Shown piece by piece: positions 1 to 12,900 of a stretch of DNA of 64,000 nucleotides. The DNA is from Cotesia glomerata (taxonomy: Eukaryota; Arthropoda; Insecta; Hymenoptera; Braconidae), in contig NC_058158.1 of assembly GCF_020080835.1 (NCBI RefSeq), positions 682,001 to 746,000 of the forward strand, in the 5' to 3' direction. The position numbers and the translations under genes were made by a program. Under the pieces are notes generated by a model. The model was not told the origin of the DNA and made no database searches. It saw nothing but the letters and a program-made list of their open reading frames with translations. The first letter of the stretch is position 1, and every line of letters starts with the position of its first letter.

Positions 1-889
1 GACTGTTGGTACTTACCGTGCAGCACCGGGAATTCTGTTACGCTGCAGTGGTATTATACCCTCAGTCTGGTATATAGAGAAGGTCCGCGTTGCGAGCGAT
101 GCAATTTCATCGGGGAGAACGTCACCGGAAAATACACTCGACTTCTGAAACGGAAATCCAATAAGAAACTCAATTCGGCGAATCTGCGGCGTCTTCAACG
201 ACGTCTCTGTCTTTCAATACACAATATACTCACTCTGTACTCTGTACTCTGTACTGAGCTCTGCTCTTATGCCGCTGTATCCGGTGGTGTGTACTCTCCG
301 GCTCGCGACTGTTTGCTACACTTACTGCACTCGGTATCCGCTATACACACTCCAAGAAATATTTTACCATCCGTCCAGTGTTCTTTATTCTTTATTCCTC
401 ATTTTATAACTTTTATTTTTTATTATTCCGTATTCTTTCTCAGCTTATTTCATCCCTTCAGGCGCTTCCGCCCTTCCATCTTCCATCCAGAAATTCGATT
501 TAACGTCGTTCCATCGAACTTTCTCGTTCTGGAAGTAAATGTTGTTATCTCAATGTACCTAGACAGCACGCGAAGAATCGCAATTGAGGTCACAATAAGA
601 CACGTGTTTAGTGTCAACAAAAAAAAACAACTCTCTCTCCTTCCTCCCTTATTTCGTGTGCTGTGAATTTTTAATGCTACTTTTTTCAACTACACCTTCT
701 ATTCTGCAAATAAGTTAATGAATAAAACGATAACTATAATTCTAGAGCAAATATCAACACCTAAGTCTTTAAATTACTCGATTTTTATTGATAAAATATT
801 TTTTAATTGTTGATAAATTATCATTATTTATTTTTTATGTGTTCTGAAATGACCTCATATCATAATTGACCTTATTAAGTCAATTATAG

Positions 890-1640
890 GGATAATTAAT
901 TTTTTTTCAAAATTAGTTTTAAAAATTTCCGACAGATGGCACACGATCGCTAAATTATCTCCCTATAGGAGAGTTAATTTCTAAAAAATAAATGATTTTT
1001 CAATCTTTTAAAAGGTTAAACTAATTAAATTTCAAGTCTAGATCTAAAAATGCAATTCTATAAAGCGCCCAGCGGAGCGGGCGAGTAACAGCTAGTAATT
1101 AAATAAATTACCAAGCCAATTTTTGTTTTTATTTAAAATATAAATTAATTATTAAAAATTATTTCTAAAAAAATATCATTGATAGTTTTTTACAATTTAA
1201 AAATTTTTTATTTGTAAACAATTCCTAAAAATTATCAAATATATTGTATAAGCTAATTTTATAATCATTTAAAGATCAATAATTCATTTTTGTACAGCCT
1301 GATGTTGTGAAAATAAGCTATAGAAAATGAATAATTTTTTTTCAAAGTTAGTTTTAAAAATTTCCAACAGATGGCGCATGATCGCTAAATTATCTCCCTA
1401 GCGAATTTATCTTACGTTGGTTTATAATTAAATAAATTACCAAGCCAATTTTGGTTTTTATTCAAACAATAAATTAATTAATAAAAATTTCATTGATAGT
1501 TTTTTACAATTTAAAAATTTTTTATTTGATTAATTTAGAAAAATTATTAAATATTCTTGTATTAAATAATTTTATAATTATTTAAAGATCAAAAATTCGT
1601 TTTTGTACAGCCTGATGTTGTTTAATATGAAAATTAACAG
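890..1640. repeat. two direct copies of a 320-430 nt AT-rich unit
   Basis: TTAGTTTTAAAAATTTCC, CAGATGGC and CGATCGCTAAATTATCTCCC occur at about 915-965 and 1348-1400; AATAAATTACCAAGCCAATTTT at 1103 and 1433; GTACAGCCTGATGTTG at 1292 and 1605. Confidence 0.6.
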
Positions 1641-1879
1641 TAGAAAATTTCCTGACGGCTTCCAACATTGTACAAACAAGAACTTAACTTTGCAAAATTT
1701 CTCGAGTGTAAGGCAACCGAATGAGACCAACTAAGTCTAAGCTTATTATTTACGGGCTAAATTAAAGGAACCAAAAACAAACCATTAGAGGGAAAGAGAA
1801 AAGGTTGAATCCGTTTGATCTTATTCGGGGACTTAAACTAAGCTCGGGTGTTTAACGTCACCACGGATAGGATGTTTTG

Positions 1880-2420
1880 CCGTGAACTATATATATGTAA
1901 GCTTGGTGAGTGCTGGCGCGATTGCAAGAGAAGCGCTGGGCGTCGCGACGCCTCAGTCTTACTCCACCTCTCGTTAGTGGAGCCGGGGTTACCTCGATCT
2001 CGGTCTGACTTAATTTTCCGAGTCCGAGGCTGCCAGTTACCAGTAACAGCGTGTAGTTAAAAAAAGTAAGATTGTGAATCTACCACGTGACACTTTTACT
2101 TTTTTATTCTTCTCCGAGTTTTATTTAAAGACGCTGGTGGATTTAATTGTGTGTTTGAGTTAAACTGTTCTTGTTGTTCTTCGGATGCTTTTTACATAAA
2201 ATAAAAAGTGAGTGGTTGTTGATTTTGTTCGGTAGTTATTCACTAGTTACTCTGTTCCTCGACAAATCTGAATTTAACAAAAATTAGTAGTCAGGTGGTA
2301 CGTTGGCTAGTTAGTTAGTTAGTTAGTTGTCAGTCTTTCGACTAGTGCTTAGTCGGGATGGAAAAATCAAAGAGCTTACGAAGTAACCGGAGATCCAACA
2401 GGTTGTCTCTGTAAAGGAAC
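1880..2420 (+). promoter_or_regulatory. possible promoter / non-coding first exon upstream of CAP
   Basis: A GC-rich island (about 1905-2060) in AT-rich DNA follows CTATATATATG at 1888. Further on there are TTAGTTAGTTAG repeats and TCAGTCTTTCGACTAGTGC at 2330-2350, then a short ATG ORF at 2358 (18 codons). This has the look of a transcription start with 5' UTR, but no splice-joined coding exon can be proven. Confidence 0.25.
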
Positions 2421-3303
2421 TCCGTTCAAGTGACCGCAAGTTAGCGACACAGATCGTACTTTAACAACCGCTAAAACTTTAGCCGACACTGTTTATTTAC
2501 GGAATATTATTGTGATTATTTTTATTATTAAGCCGCTCAGCACTGAGCTAGTGGGTTAATAAAGTCCGAATAAATGGAGTTGAGGCGGAAGTTTTAGATA
2601 ATTGTGCAATCCACGGTGGGTCTTTCCTAATTTTGCCGTAACGTTGTTGCGTAAGCAGATATCGCGTTACGGAGAATATATACCGGGACGTACTAAAAGC
2701 TCATGTCATAAATAATTGTAAATGCGGTAGTGGGCCGGAAGTCGGCTTTTACTCGCTATTTAAATAGTTGTATTAATAGATTTAATTAAATAAATTAAAA
2801 AGCCAGAGGTCAGATAGTCTACATTCAGATTACGGAGTATAGAGTGTAGAATCTAGAATCCACAGTCGGGATTTGAAATTGGGTTTTATTGAAAAATAAT
2901 AACTTTTAACGGTCTCTGCACCCGAGGCAATTACTTGACGTTATTAAAATAGAAACGTTGTAATATATTATCGAGCGTTAGTTATACGGATATATATGCT
3001 GGTAGATTACGAACTAGGTCCAAGAATAATATTTAAATTTACATCCCGGAGTTGGGAATGGCCTTGGGGAGGGAGGCCGAACTTACTCAATAACAAAACG
3101 TCAAGGCTGGTTGTTGTTTTGGGTTTCTAATGGACAAAATGAATTTGTTTTCAGCTATTGATTTCGTATTTTGATATTTAATATTGACAAAAATAATATC
3201 AAGTATTTGTTTTATAAAAATAAACAAATTATTCATTTTTTTTAGCAATTTTAGTTTTTTAGCCCTGGGCCCATAACCTGCAGAAACTTTAAAATTTTTG
3301 AAA

Positions 3304-4055
3304 CACGGAAAAAAGTAAACTGTAAAATTCACTCGGATTCCGGTTAATTTTTATAGTTTCAAACAGTACAACGGACATCGGGGTGGCAAAAATATAAATA
3401 TTACAGAACTTAATGTAAAAAGTGTAAAAGCCACAATTTATAATTTAATATCGAAAATAAATAATGAGTAGCTGTCACTATAGTAAATGACGACTCTCTC
3501 ATCTTAAAAAATTACAGTTTTAAACAGTAAAAATTGCCATTTCAATATATAGTCCATATGAGGAGAAGGGGAACTCAGATGAGGGGGGTCTCACTCTAGG
3601 AGAATTTAACATTTGAAACAGTAAAAATTATACTTTTAAAATATATATTTTACCAGTCCAAGCAGGTCGATAATTATAGTTTGATTTTTAGCGTTGGGTT
3701 TAAAATTTACCATTTTACTTTGTAAATATTGACGTTGCTTGTATTAGAAATTTAGTAATTTTATTTTATACTTTTTACATATCATAAGATCATTTCTTAG
3801 GTACGAAATGATAAATATCAAAGTGAAAATTCTTAATTATTATACTTTAACATTTTAGACATTCACATAGCGAATATTACTGTTTGAAATAGTATTTTAT
3901 TCCATTTAAAGAATAAATTGTAGCATTTAAATGATAAAATATTATAAAGTGAATAGTAAAATCACGATTTTACTGTTTGAGATGGTAATTTTTAGCAGTT
4001 GATCATTACTTATTATAAATCAACTATTATTTATTACAGTTTACTTTTTTCCGTG
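3304..4055. mobile_element. TIR element (MITE) with ACGGAAAAAAGTAAACTGTAA ends
   Basis: Terminal inverted repeats CACGGAAAAAAGTAAACTG and its complement CAGTTTACTTTTTTCCGTG. No ORF. It is flanked on both sides by a direct repeat of about 120 nt containing TTTAGCCCTGGGCCCATAACC (3240-3290 and 4105-4150). Confidence 0.5.
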
Positions 4056-5582
4056 CAATATCAAGTATTAAACAAAAAATTGTTCATTTTTTTAATTAAA
4101 GTAAGCAAAATTTAGTTTTTTAGCCCTGGGCCCATAACCTGTAGAAAATTTTAAATTTTTAAAAATTAACATTTGAAACAAATCAAAGATTCATTTATGT
4201 GTAAAAAAAATTCTCCAACATACGGGTTTTTACCATTAGAGACGCAATTCCATTAGCTCGCCCGTGGAGTACAGTAGTACGGTTGAGCTTGCATATTTAC
4301 AAATGAGGAGAACGTTAATGGTTCGTGCAAGTTTAAGTGCTGCTGAATTGACGATAACGCGATTTCCCGGTCTGTCTACATAACATCTGCATGGAAAAGA
4401 AAGTTAACTCGAGTCTATAATATTCCATTCACCCCGGCCTGACTTTTTAATAGGATATTAAAATAAAGAAAGGATCTGAGTAGGAACAGACGAGAAGTAA
4501 GCGACTAAAGAGACCAAACAACATAACAGAGAACAGAAAAGCAAAAAAAGGCGGATTGTTGTAAAGGAATTTTGTTGTTAGCTGTAATTAAACTTGCAGA
4601 TCCGTTGCCTGTTTGTCCTTTCTGGAATCCACGGGGGATCCTTTCTGAAAAAGGCATTTACCTCTGACAAGACGAGCCTGTGGTGGTGATAGTACTCGGA
4701 GTCTTGGCAAGAAACTAAGCCCGTCTAATCTCCTCGGACCGAACACTGTCGACGTCGTTGTAAAAGCTCATCAACCACGTTTATATATTCATGACTGGTG
4801 GTGGTACCTTCGGGCCTAGCTTTAGCTCTTTGGTCTAACCATCTGCATCCCACCCTCACCTTCGCCCTCTCAGTCTATGACTCGCTCATGAAGCAACTTT
4901 CAAAAAAGCCACTTGATGGAAATTCCGAGTTCTAAATCTCTAGCCTAGAAGTTGACGTGAATTTATTGCTTACAAGAAAAGTTTCTCGAATTAATGGCTA
5001 TTTTTTGCATTAGCAAACACCCGATTGGTAGGTGCGAAAATCCCACCGTACAGTAGCGTACAAATTTAATAGAGATGTATATCTATAGGATAGCCTATAG
5101 GAAGGGGATGGGTGGAAGAAGAAAGTTAACTGTAAGGTTTATGTACACAGTAAACGGTTCGAAAGCAATCTAAAAGTTTATCAATAGGCAAACATCAGTT
5201 TGTCTATAAAAGTTTGTCATTGCGAGGGATAATATAATTTTGCCGTATTTTATGGAACAGATGGTGTGCTCACTTCACTTCCCTTTACTTCAGTTCAGTT
5301 GATACTGCTATATTGATCATGTTAATCGGTTATTTGTAGAGAATGGTAATCATGGGACGGTTACTTCCACCTTCGTCATAGTCATAATCATAACTGTTGT
5401 TAAATTCAGCTCAGACTAATAAATACTAGCTCATATCAGTTATAGCGATCATTCCCGGAGTCCTCGTTGTCGCAGCAATTAATAAACTGATGACGGCGAT
5501 GACGGTGACAAACAAACCGCATCTGTGTACTCTGTACTACACGACATTCAATACCATTATCTCACTACGTCTTTAATTACAG

Positions 5583-5627
5583 AGAGAATGCTTAAGCCCA
5601 AGTTTAAGGCCTCCTCGGTTAAGCCAG
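5583..5627 (+). CDS. candidate alternative 5' coding exon
   Basis: After a good acceptor (GTCTTTAATTACAG) a 45-nt stretch contains ATG at 5588 and reads MLKPKFKASSVKP, ending at the strong donor CCAG|GTAAAT in phase 1. It would join in frame to several CAP exons that start in phase 1 (for example 11493 or 37822) but not to 9756 or 11061. It could be an alternative CAP start or chance; short length limits confidence. Confidence 0.3.
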
Positions 5628-5679
5628 GTAAATCCCTGATCACTCAAATTACCATATATATCGCAATTTATTCATTACT

Positions 5680-6460
5680 ACACTTTTAGAAAAATTTCTT
5701 TGATTTAAGATTATTTTTAATCAAGCTTTACTTATTTTTGGCCGTGAAAAATTGACATTTTTATTATTTATTTTATTTATTAAAATAGAAAAAAAATTTT
5801 ATGCTTGATTAAAAACAATTAAACTCTTTAAAATATTTTTTTTTCCCAAAAATTTATCGTCTTAAATCAAGTTAATTTTTCTAAAATAAGTTAAAAAAAA
5901 TTCGTACAATTTTTTTTCCAAGTCCAAATTTTTTATCAAAGTTAATAAAATACACTTATAGAAAATTTTATTTGATTTAAGATAATTTATTTTTAATCAA
6001 GCTTTATTTTGGCTGTGAAAAATTGATATTTTCAATTTTTTATTTATTTGAATAAAAAAAAAATTTATGCTTGATTAAAAACAATTAAACTCTTCAAAAT
6101 AATTTTTTTGCCCAAAAATTTATCATCTTAAATCAAGTTAATTTTTCTATAAGTTAAAGAAAATTTGTACAATTTTTTTCCAAGTCCAAATTTTTTATCC
6201 AAGTTAATAAAAATACACTTGTTGAAAAATTTATTTGATTTAAGATAATTTATTTTTAATCAAGCTTTACTTATTTTTGGCTGTAAAAAATTGATATTTT
6301 CAATTTTTTATTTGTTTTATTTATTTGAATAAAAAAAAAATTTATGCTTGATTAAAAACAACTAAACTCTTCAAAATAATTTTTTTACCCAAAAATTTAT
6401 CATTTTAAATCAAATTAATTTTTTTATGTTAAAAAAAATTTGTACAATTTTTTTTCCAAA
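5680..6460. repeat. three tandem units of about 260 nt
   Basis: Units start near 5680, 5950 and 6209. Each has TTGATTTAAGAT...AATCAAGCTTTA, then GCTTGATTAAAAACAA and ATCTTAAATCAAG, so each unit can also fold on itself. Lies just after the candidate exon at 5583. Confidence 0.65.
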
Positions 6461-7898
6461 TAAAAAAATTGTCGATTGTTGGTACTTTGATATTACCAAA
6501 TTCCCGTGTGTTTAATCAAACAAAACTTGGAGGATTGTTATTTACTAAATTTGTTTTTAGCTGCGCTTACTTGCACTAATGTTTAATAATAAAAGCTTAC
6601 TTTGTTATTTACCAACGAGAAAGCAGCTGTAGTAATGAATTTTGTATTTTGTATTTGTATTGGAATGTATTTTATTTAAAAAGTTTAGTTGCCGGAACGG
6701 CGTGAGCATGAATTTGTAATTTTCCTCTTGAACTGGGTGTATCTCAAGACACAATGAGCTTATTGTTTATTGAATTAACTGACTGGGTGAATAGTCCAAA
6801 TGGAATTGGCATAACTGCAGGCGGATGGAAACAGAATTTATGCTCCAGAAATTAAATGTAATACGCCAGCCATTCAGCCAGCTACAAGTACTCTGCACTG
6901 TGCTGTAGACATAGATACAGACTGCGAACGCTAATTAAGTTTTTGTATTAACCCACTGATCGCGTTACATCATACCACACATCCCAATCTAGTCTGGTGT
7001 TCCCTCATCATCATCAAAATCATATTCCTCGTATTTACTTGATATTTATTAATTTCATCAGATTTATTACGCCCGTAAGCAAACACAATGCCTCAGTGTA
7101 CCCATCAGGGACGGCAAAAGTTCGCTACCGGGAGTGTGATGTTAATTAAAAAACAATATTGCTATTTTTAATGAGAGCTGGATGGATATAAAATAAATAT
7201 AATAGAAGAAATAGATGGGTGCAAATAACGAGCGTGATTTAATATAATTTCAATCAGTCGCAGTATTTAAACCCACTCAGCATAAAATATAATGATAACG
7301 GATGCGATAATTAATAATCGTGTGAACGAATTAATGGATGTTATTGAAATAAAGGCGGAATTGTTGAAATAATCACGAGTTCCGAGGTTGTTAAATTATA
7401 AAATAGCTTAAGTTAAATAATAATTTAATCAGCATTGGTGTGTGTATGTAATAAAACGTAAAACCTCGCGGTAGTTAGTTTTAAATACGTTAGTTGGTTT
7501 TGCAGAAGCCGACTAGACGGTCTACTGACAAATTTATTCACTCGGCTGCTGCCCACTTCTACTAACACTAAAATACCCATGCTGTCTGTGTAAAGACCAT
7601 TTGAAACGCAAACAGAGCTAGAGACTGCCAGAAAAAGATGGGCCTTTTATGTAATACTCCTACACTCTCTTGGATTAGCATCGTTTTTACTAGTGCTACT
7701 AAGACATCTCGAACCTCAATGTCGTCTTACCATTTTTATCTTGCTCCATTTCATCTCACTTCCGAGAAGATATGGATGCCACTTATGACTTATAAGGCCT
7801 GGTGTTTTTTTAGGATTAAAGATAACAGAAATAATTAATGCCTAAAGAGGTGATTGTTAAATTCTTTCTTTGGTATTAATCGTTTTTTTTTTTTTTTA

Positions 7899-8785
7899 TC
7901 TATATTATTGAGAGAATAAGATAAATTTATTGTCCAGAATAGTCATATGATAAAATCGGTTTTTTTTAGTGTCATTTCAAAGGTCTGTACTTGAATTTGT
8001 GCCTTCTTAAGGTTTCATATTATTCTCACCGATAGTCAATTTATTGTGATAAGTTTTTAGGCTGCATTCAAAAATATCTCTAAATGCATAATTAAGAAAT
8101 GACCTTGTATCTTGTGAACTATTGACATTTTTACAGATATAAGCTCATCCCGATGTTACACTCATCGAGACCTTTCATTTGAGTACTTACATCAATTTTT
8201 TATATATTTATATATTTCATAAATATCATATATATAAAATATATGAAAAATGCCCTGTGGGTACTCAAATGAAAGGTCTCGATGAGTATAACATCGGGAT
8301 AAGCTTATATCTTTAAAAATGTCAATAGTTCTCAAAATATGTATATATGAAAAATATATCAAAATGCATGTGGGTTCTCAAATAAAAGCTCTTGATGAGT
8401 GTCATATCGGGATGAGCTTAAATCTTAAAAAATGTCAATAATTAAGAAATTACCTTGTATCTTGTGAAATATTGACATTTTTGAAGATATAAGCTCACCT
8501 CGACATTACACTCATCAAGACCTTTCATTTGAGTACCCACATCAATTTTTCACATATTTATATATATTACATATATGTATATATGACAAATATATTAAAA
8601 ATGCATGTGGGTACTTAAATGAAAGCTCTTGATGAGTGTAACATCGGGATGAGCTTATAACTTAAAAAATCTCAATATTTAAGATAGTACAGTGCAATTT
8701 AACAAAAATCATTATTTAATAAAGCAAAATTTTATTTATTTATAGTTTACGAGTCACGGCAGTGACATAGTCGCAAGGTTGCTAG
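7899..8785 (+). mobile_element. Helitron-like non-autonomous element, copy 1 (full length)
   Basis: Starts TCTATATTA after an A and ends GCTAG before a T, with hairpins GTCAC-GGCA-GTGAC and GCAA-GG-TTGC just before the end. These fit the Helitron rules (5' TCTMTAYTA, 3' hairpin plus CTRR, insertion between A and T, no target duplication). No coding capacity. The interior holds long inverted arms built on CATTTGAGTACCCACAT. Confidence 0.7.
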
Positions 8786-9755
8786 TTTTTTTTATATTTA
8801 TAAGAAATTTTATAATTTCAGGTAGATTTCTGAACATATTTAATCAAAATTTGTACGAATTTAAATTAGCTGTCTAACGATCTATTTGTAGTGTAAAAAA
8901 ATGTAAAACAAAGTTAAATGATGCCTTTTAGGTTATTTGAAAGACGTGTACTTTTAAGTAATTCTTATGCAGATTAGACATAAAGACAGAAAGATACTAA
9001 GTGAAGTCTGCTCACACGTACCCTGTAGCTCGGCTTCACTAGCAAAGTTTTGCTTTATAGCAGCCCAAAGTTTAGTAGCTCACTGTATAAGTCGGTCTAC
9101 AGTCTAGCATCTACAGTGAGTCGTCTAAAGCATAAAACTTTTGGCATCACGAGCCTTTACTATTTGACGGTCACCCGTTGACCCAAATGTTTCCACGAAA
9201 TTACCTTCAACAAAAAAAGCTTTCCCGTGTTTTTAAGCTCACTAAAAAATAATAAGCTGATCAATGATTCAGGAAAGTTAAAAGCGCTGTTAATTGCATT
9301 AAAAATTAATCCCTAAAGAAGAAATAAAAATATAAACCGATGCAATTAGCCAACGGCTTACAGTTTATCAATTCGATGAAAAGTTTATTCGATCAACCGT
9401 TACGATTTATATTTTCCCGACAAGTTAATCTACTTAATTAGAGATTTAAAGATACCGCATAAAACAATCGATTTTTTATAATAAAAATCCACAGCGTTTG
9501 AATTTATTTTCTTTTTAATTTTTTTTTCCCGAATAAATAACAAATGTGTGACATAAAGCTCGAGCTTTTATAATCTGCATGTCGCTGTATTAATACAAAC
9601 CGTGGAGTTTAAGTAATAATGTCGAATAAAGTACGAAAAAATGAGAACGTATATTGTGTGATATTTGTTTGTGAATATTGCGTTAGTAAATTAAAAAAAG
9701 CGCGAATCTGTTGAGGGGGGGACTAAAAGCGGAATATTTATAGGAAGGATTTGTT

Positions 9756-9974
9756 ATGTCGACAGGTGTTTGGTCACCAGGCAGCAGCAGCGATCCTTAC
9801 AACCGAGACCGGGACCCCGGGAGCCCAGATCGAGGGAAGAATTCGGAAAGAGATGCCGGCATTCCGCCGGTTTGGACGCCTTCCAGCGCAGGAACCAGTC
9901 CTGTTGCGGAGCGCAAGGAGTTTCGGCCAGTCAGCTTCGAGAGTCCTATTCTAGGTCGCAGAAAAAAGCCCCAG
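9756..9974 (+). CDS. CAP: CAP exon 1 (first coding exon found)
   Basis: 73 codons from ATG 9756 to the donor CAG|GTAACT. Ser/Pro/Asp-rich, then a motif reading IPPVWTPSSAG...ERKEFRPVSFESP, the type of short conserved block seen near the N-terminus of insect CAP. Ends in phase 0. Two other frames are open here but have no splice partner, so they are shadows. Confidence 0.8.
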
Positions 9975-12900
9975 GTAACTCTAAAAGCAAACACTGATAG
10001 AAGGATTTATTAACTATTAATCATTCAATTTATTTGAAGACAATTATTTAATTTATTAAATTTTAATAAATATTTTTTAACATTCAATAAATATTTAACA
10101 GCTAAAAAGTATTCATTAACCATTAATAAATATTTATCAACAGTTAATAAATTGTACTTAATAAATTAATTATTAATTATTAAGTGTACCCTCCTAGTGC
10201 ACTAATAGAAAATTTATTAACTATTAATAATTTTATTTATTTGATTTATTGAATTTTAATAAATATTTATTTGGGAGAAAAGTGCATTTATTAATAGTTA
10301 ATAAGTATTTATTAATAGTTAATAAATATTTTGGAGAGTAAATTTGTTCCGCTTGCAATATATGATATGAAGATTGATTATTAACAAAAATAATCTTTAT
10401 AAATTATTTGCATTAATTATATTATATTACAATAACGTTTATTGTAAAATACCAAATTCTATCACAGCTTATAATTATCTTTAATATTTTTAAATATTAG
10501 AAACGTTAATTTTTTTAGTGAATTTAATTATTATCATGTATTCCAGCTATATGGTTATAAAAAGTGCTTTTTATTTTAAATAAATATTTGTTAACAGAAC
10601 AAATATTCATTAATCATTAATAAATATTTATTCGGTTAATAAATTAATTATTAACTGTTAATAAATATTAATTAAATCCTATGATGTTAAAAAATCATTT
10701 ATTAACAGTTAATAAAGCTTATTAAATATAAACAAATCTTTCTATCAGTGAATAAATCTATCGAATGGAATCGAAAAAAAAAAACGCAAAATAGAACTGC
10801 GGAAATGAAACATCAGAAACATTGAAACGTTCGACGGGAGATCGGTTACACAAGCAGTTATTCTTGCCCGATATTATTCATATTAGCTGTCAGGGCGGAC
10901 GTGAAACGTGACTGGCATTGAAAAGTCTATTTTAAAGAAAAGAAATAACCGACGGAACAAAATACAAGCTTAATACTCTTTTCCGTGCCACGTATCGTGC
11001 TCTCCGCTCTATATTGGATCTGTTGTGCGATATATGTCCTGGTTTATTGTTTTTGCACAGACGGAGCAAGTGCCGCAGCCGCAGCCCCCCTGGAAGAGCG
11101 AGAGCCACCCCCAGTCCGAAGATCACCCCCCGGCCCAGGAGAAGAAAAAGGATCCGTCCAGCAACGGCACGAACAACCTCCCGGATGGTTCTTACAACAT
11201 AAGCCCTAGGATTGTTAACTCTCACTCGGTGCCGTCCCAAGGGTTGAACACCCTCGCAACCACTCCGCGACTGCCGCGTGCGCAAAATCCGACAATTACT
11301 CTCCTGCAAAAGGCCAGAGGTGAGTTGTATTAAATCTTCCCGCTTTATCTTACTTAATTGTCACGTGCCAACTTTTACTGCATGATCAACGATCCACTTA
11401 TGTGTTACACTTTTATTCTCCGTGCTTTACGCTCTATTCTTTGTTCTCTCTTCTTTATTACTATTGTTCATTGTTACCTTTGCATTTTCCAGAGGGTCAA
11501 TTGCCCAAGGGAGCTGCCTACCTCAACGAGAGCATCTGCCTCAAAAATAACGATACCGAAGATTTACGTTAGTATTTTTATTTTTATTTTTTAACTTTTA
11601 TAAATCGGTTTTTTTTTTGCAAACACAAAAGTAGCTACCGGCTACAAATCTGTTTAAAAATTTTTTTGAGAATTTGTACCTAAAGTCAAAAAACAAATGC
11701 TAGTTTTAACCTCAGAAGCTTCAATTTCTTGGATGTTTTATTTGCCACACAGAAAGTAACTCTAATTTTTGATACTCAAAATTCTCATTGAAGATTTTGA
11801 AGTCGTAATTTTGAGCCATATTCATTTAAAATTTTTAATAATAAAATTATTGAAAAATATTGTGAAGGTTTTGAGGCTCAAACGTTGATTCTGAAGTTCT
11901 ATTTTGATCCTCAAAATTGTAAAACCGTCCGTAAGTAGGATTTTGAGGTTCAAATCGGGATCACTTTCTATATTGAAATCTATCTTGAAATTCGACGTTC
12001 TAATTAGCAAATTGTCTAACTCCATTTTAGAGAATCTTCCATTTGTATAAAAAAACAATTGATTCAAAATTTAATATCACTTTAAAAAACCATTTAATAT
12101 CATTAATATCTAATAAGATATAATATTTTGGTTTGGATCATTCAAATAATTTATAATTGGACTATTGCTATATCAAAATGTTAAAAAATCACCCTCTAAA
12201 AAATAAGGAGTTAGACCAATTGCTAATTAGATCGTCGAATTTCAAATTGGTCCTTAAAAACCTTACTAAGAATTTTGAGGCTCAAATTGGAATTTATATT
12301 TCAACTCGACTAGTCTTTTTTTATAAAATTGTGAAATAATATTTAAAAAAAAAAACATATAAATAGTTAATTCGGTGAAAAAAGAAGATAACGAAATGAA
12401 GAAAACCCCGAGAAAAATAGAAGGGATCGGACCGATTACCAAAAATGGAATGCCGGTTGCTCTAAGATCGGTAAGTTTATTTTTTTTTTTTTAACTAAAA
12501 ATGACTTATTTAGGCTAAATACTAAAATCCTAAAATACGAAAAGACGAATAACAGTAAAAGTAGAGCGCAAAATCTTTTAGAAGTTTAAAGTTCTGACGC
12601 TCGTATATATTTTCCAGGAGGTGAAAGAGGATAATCAAGCAAAGTGGTACAAACAAATGTACGACTCGCTTCACCGCGCCGGCAAAGACGGTCAGTTTAA
12701 CATTATTTTTACTCTTGCAATTGTTAAATGACAACAATAACAACCTAGTAACTCAATAATAACCCATTGAAAGTAATTTACTATACAAATATTATACATG
12801 ATTGATCTATTTATAGCTGGAAATACGTATAAGATAAATTGAGTGACGTATATGTATCTCCATCCTATTAATATGATGATTATTAAAGTTTATTTTTTAT

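Noticed and set aside
13..198. Minus-strand open frame at the left edge ending at CACG|GTAAGT
   Set aside because: It begins at TTG and has no in-frame ATG. The GTAAGT donor hints at an exon of a gene lying to the left, but it cannot be supported from this window alone.
8096..8690. Spaced inverted repeats considered as a CRISPR-like array
   Set aside because: Units are palindromic internal parts of a Helitron-like element in a eukaryotic locus; no unique spacers or cas genes.
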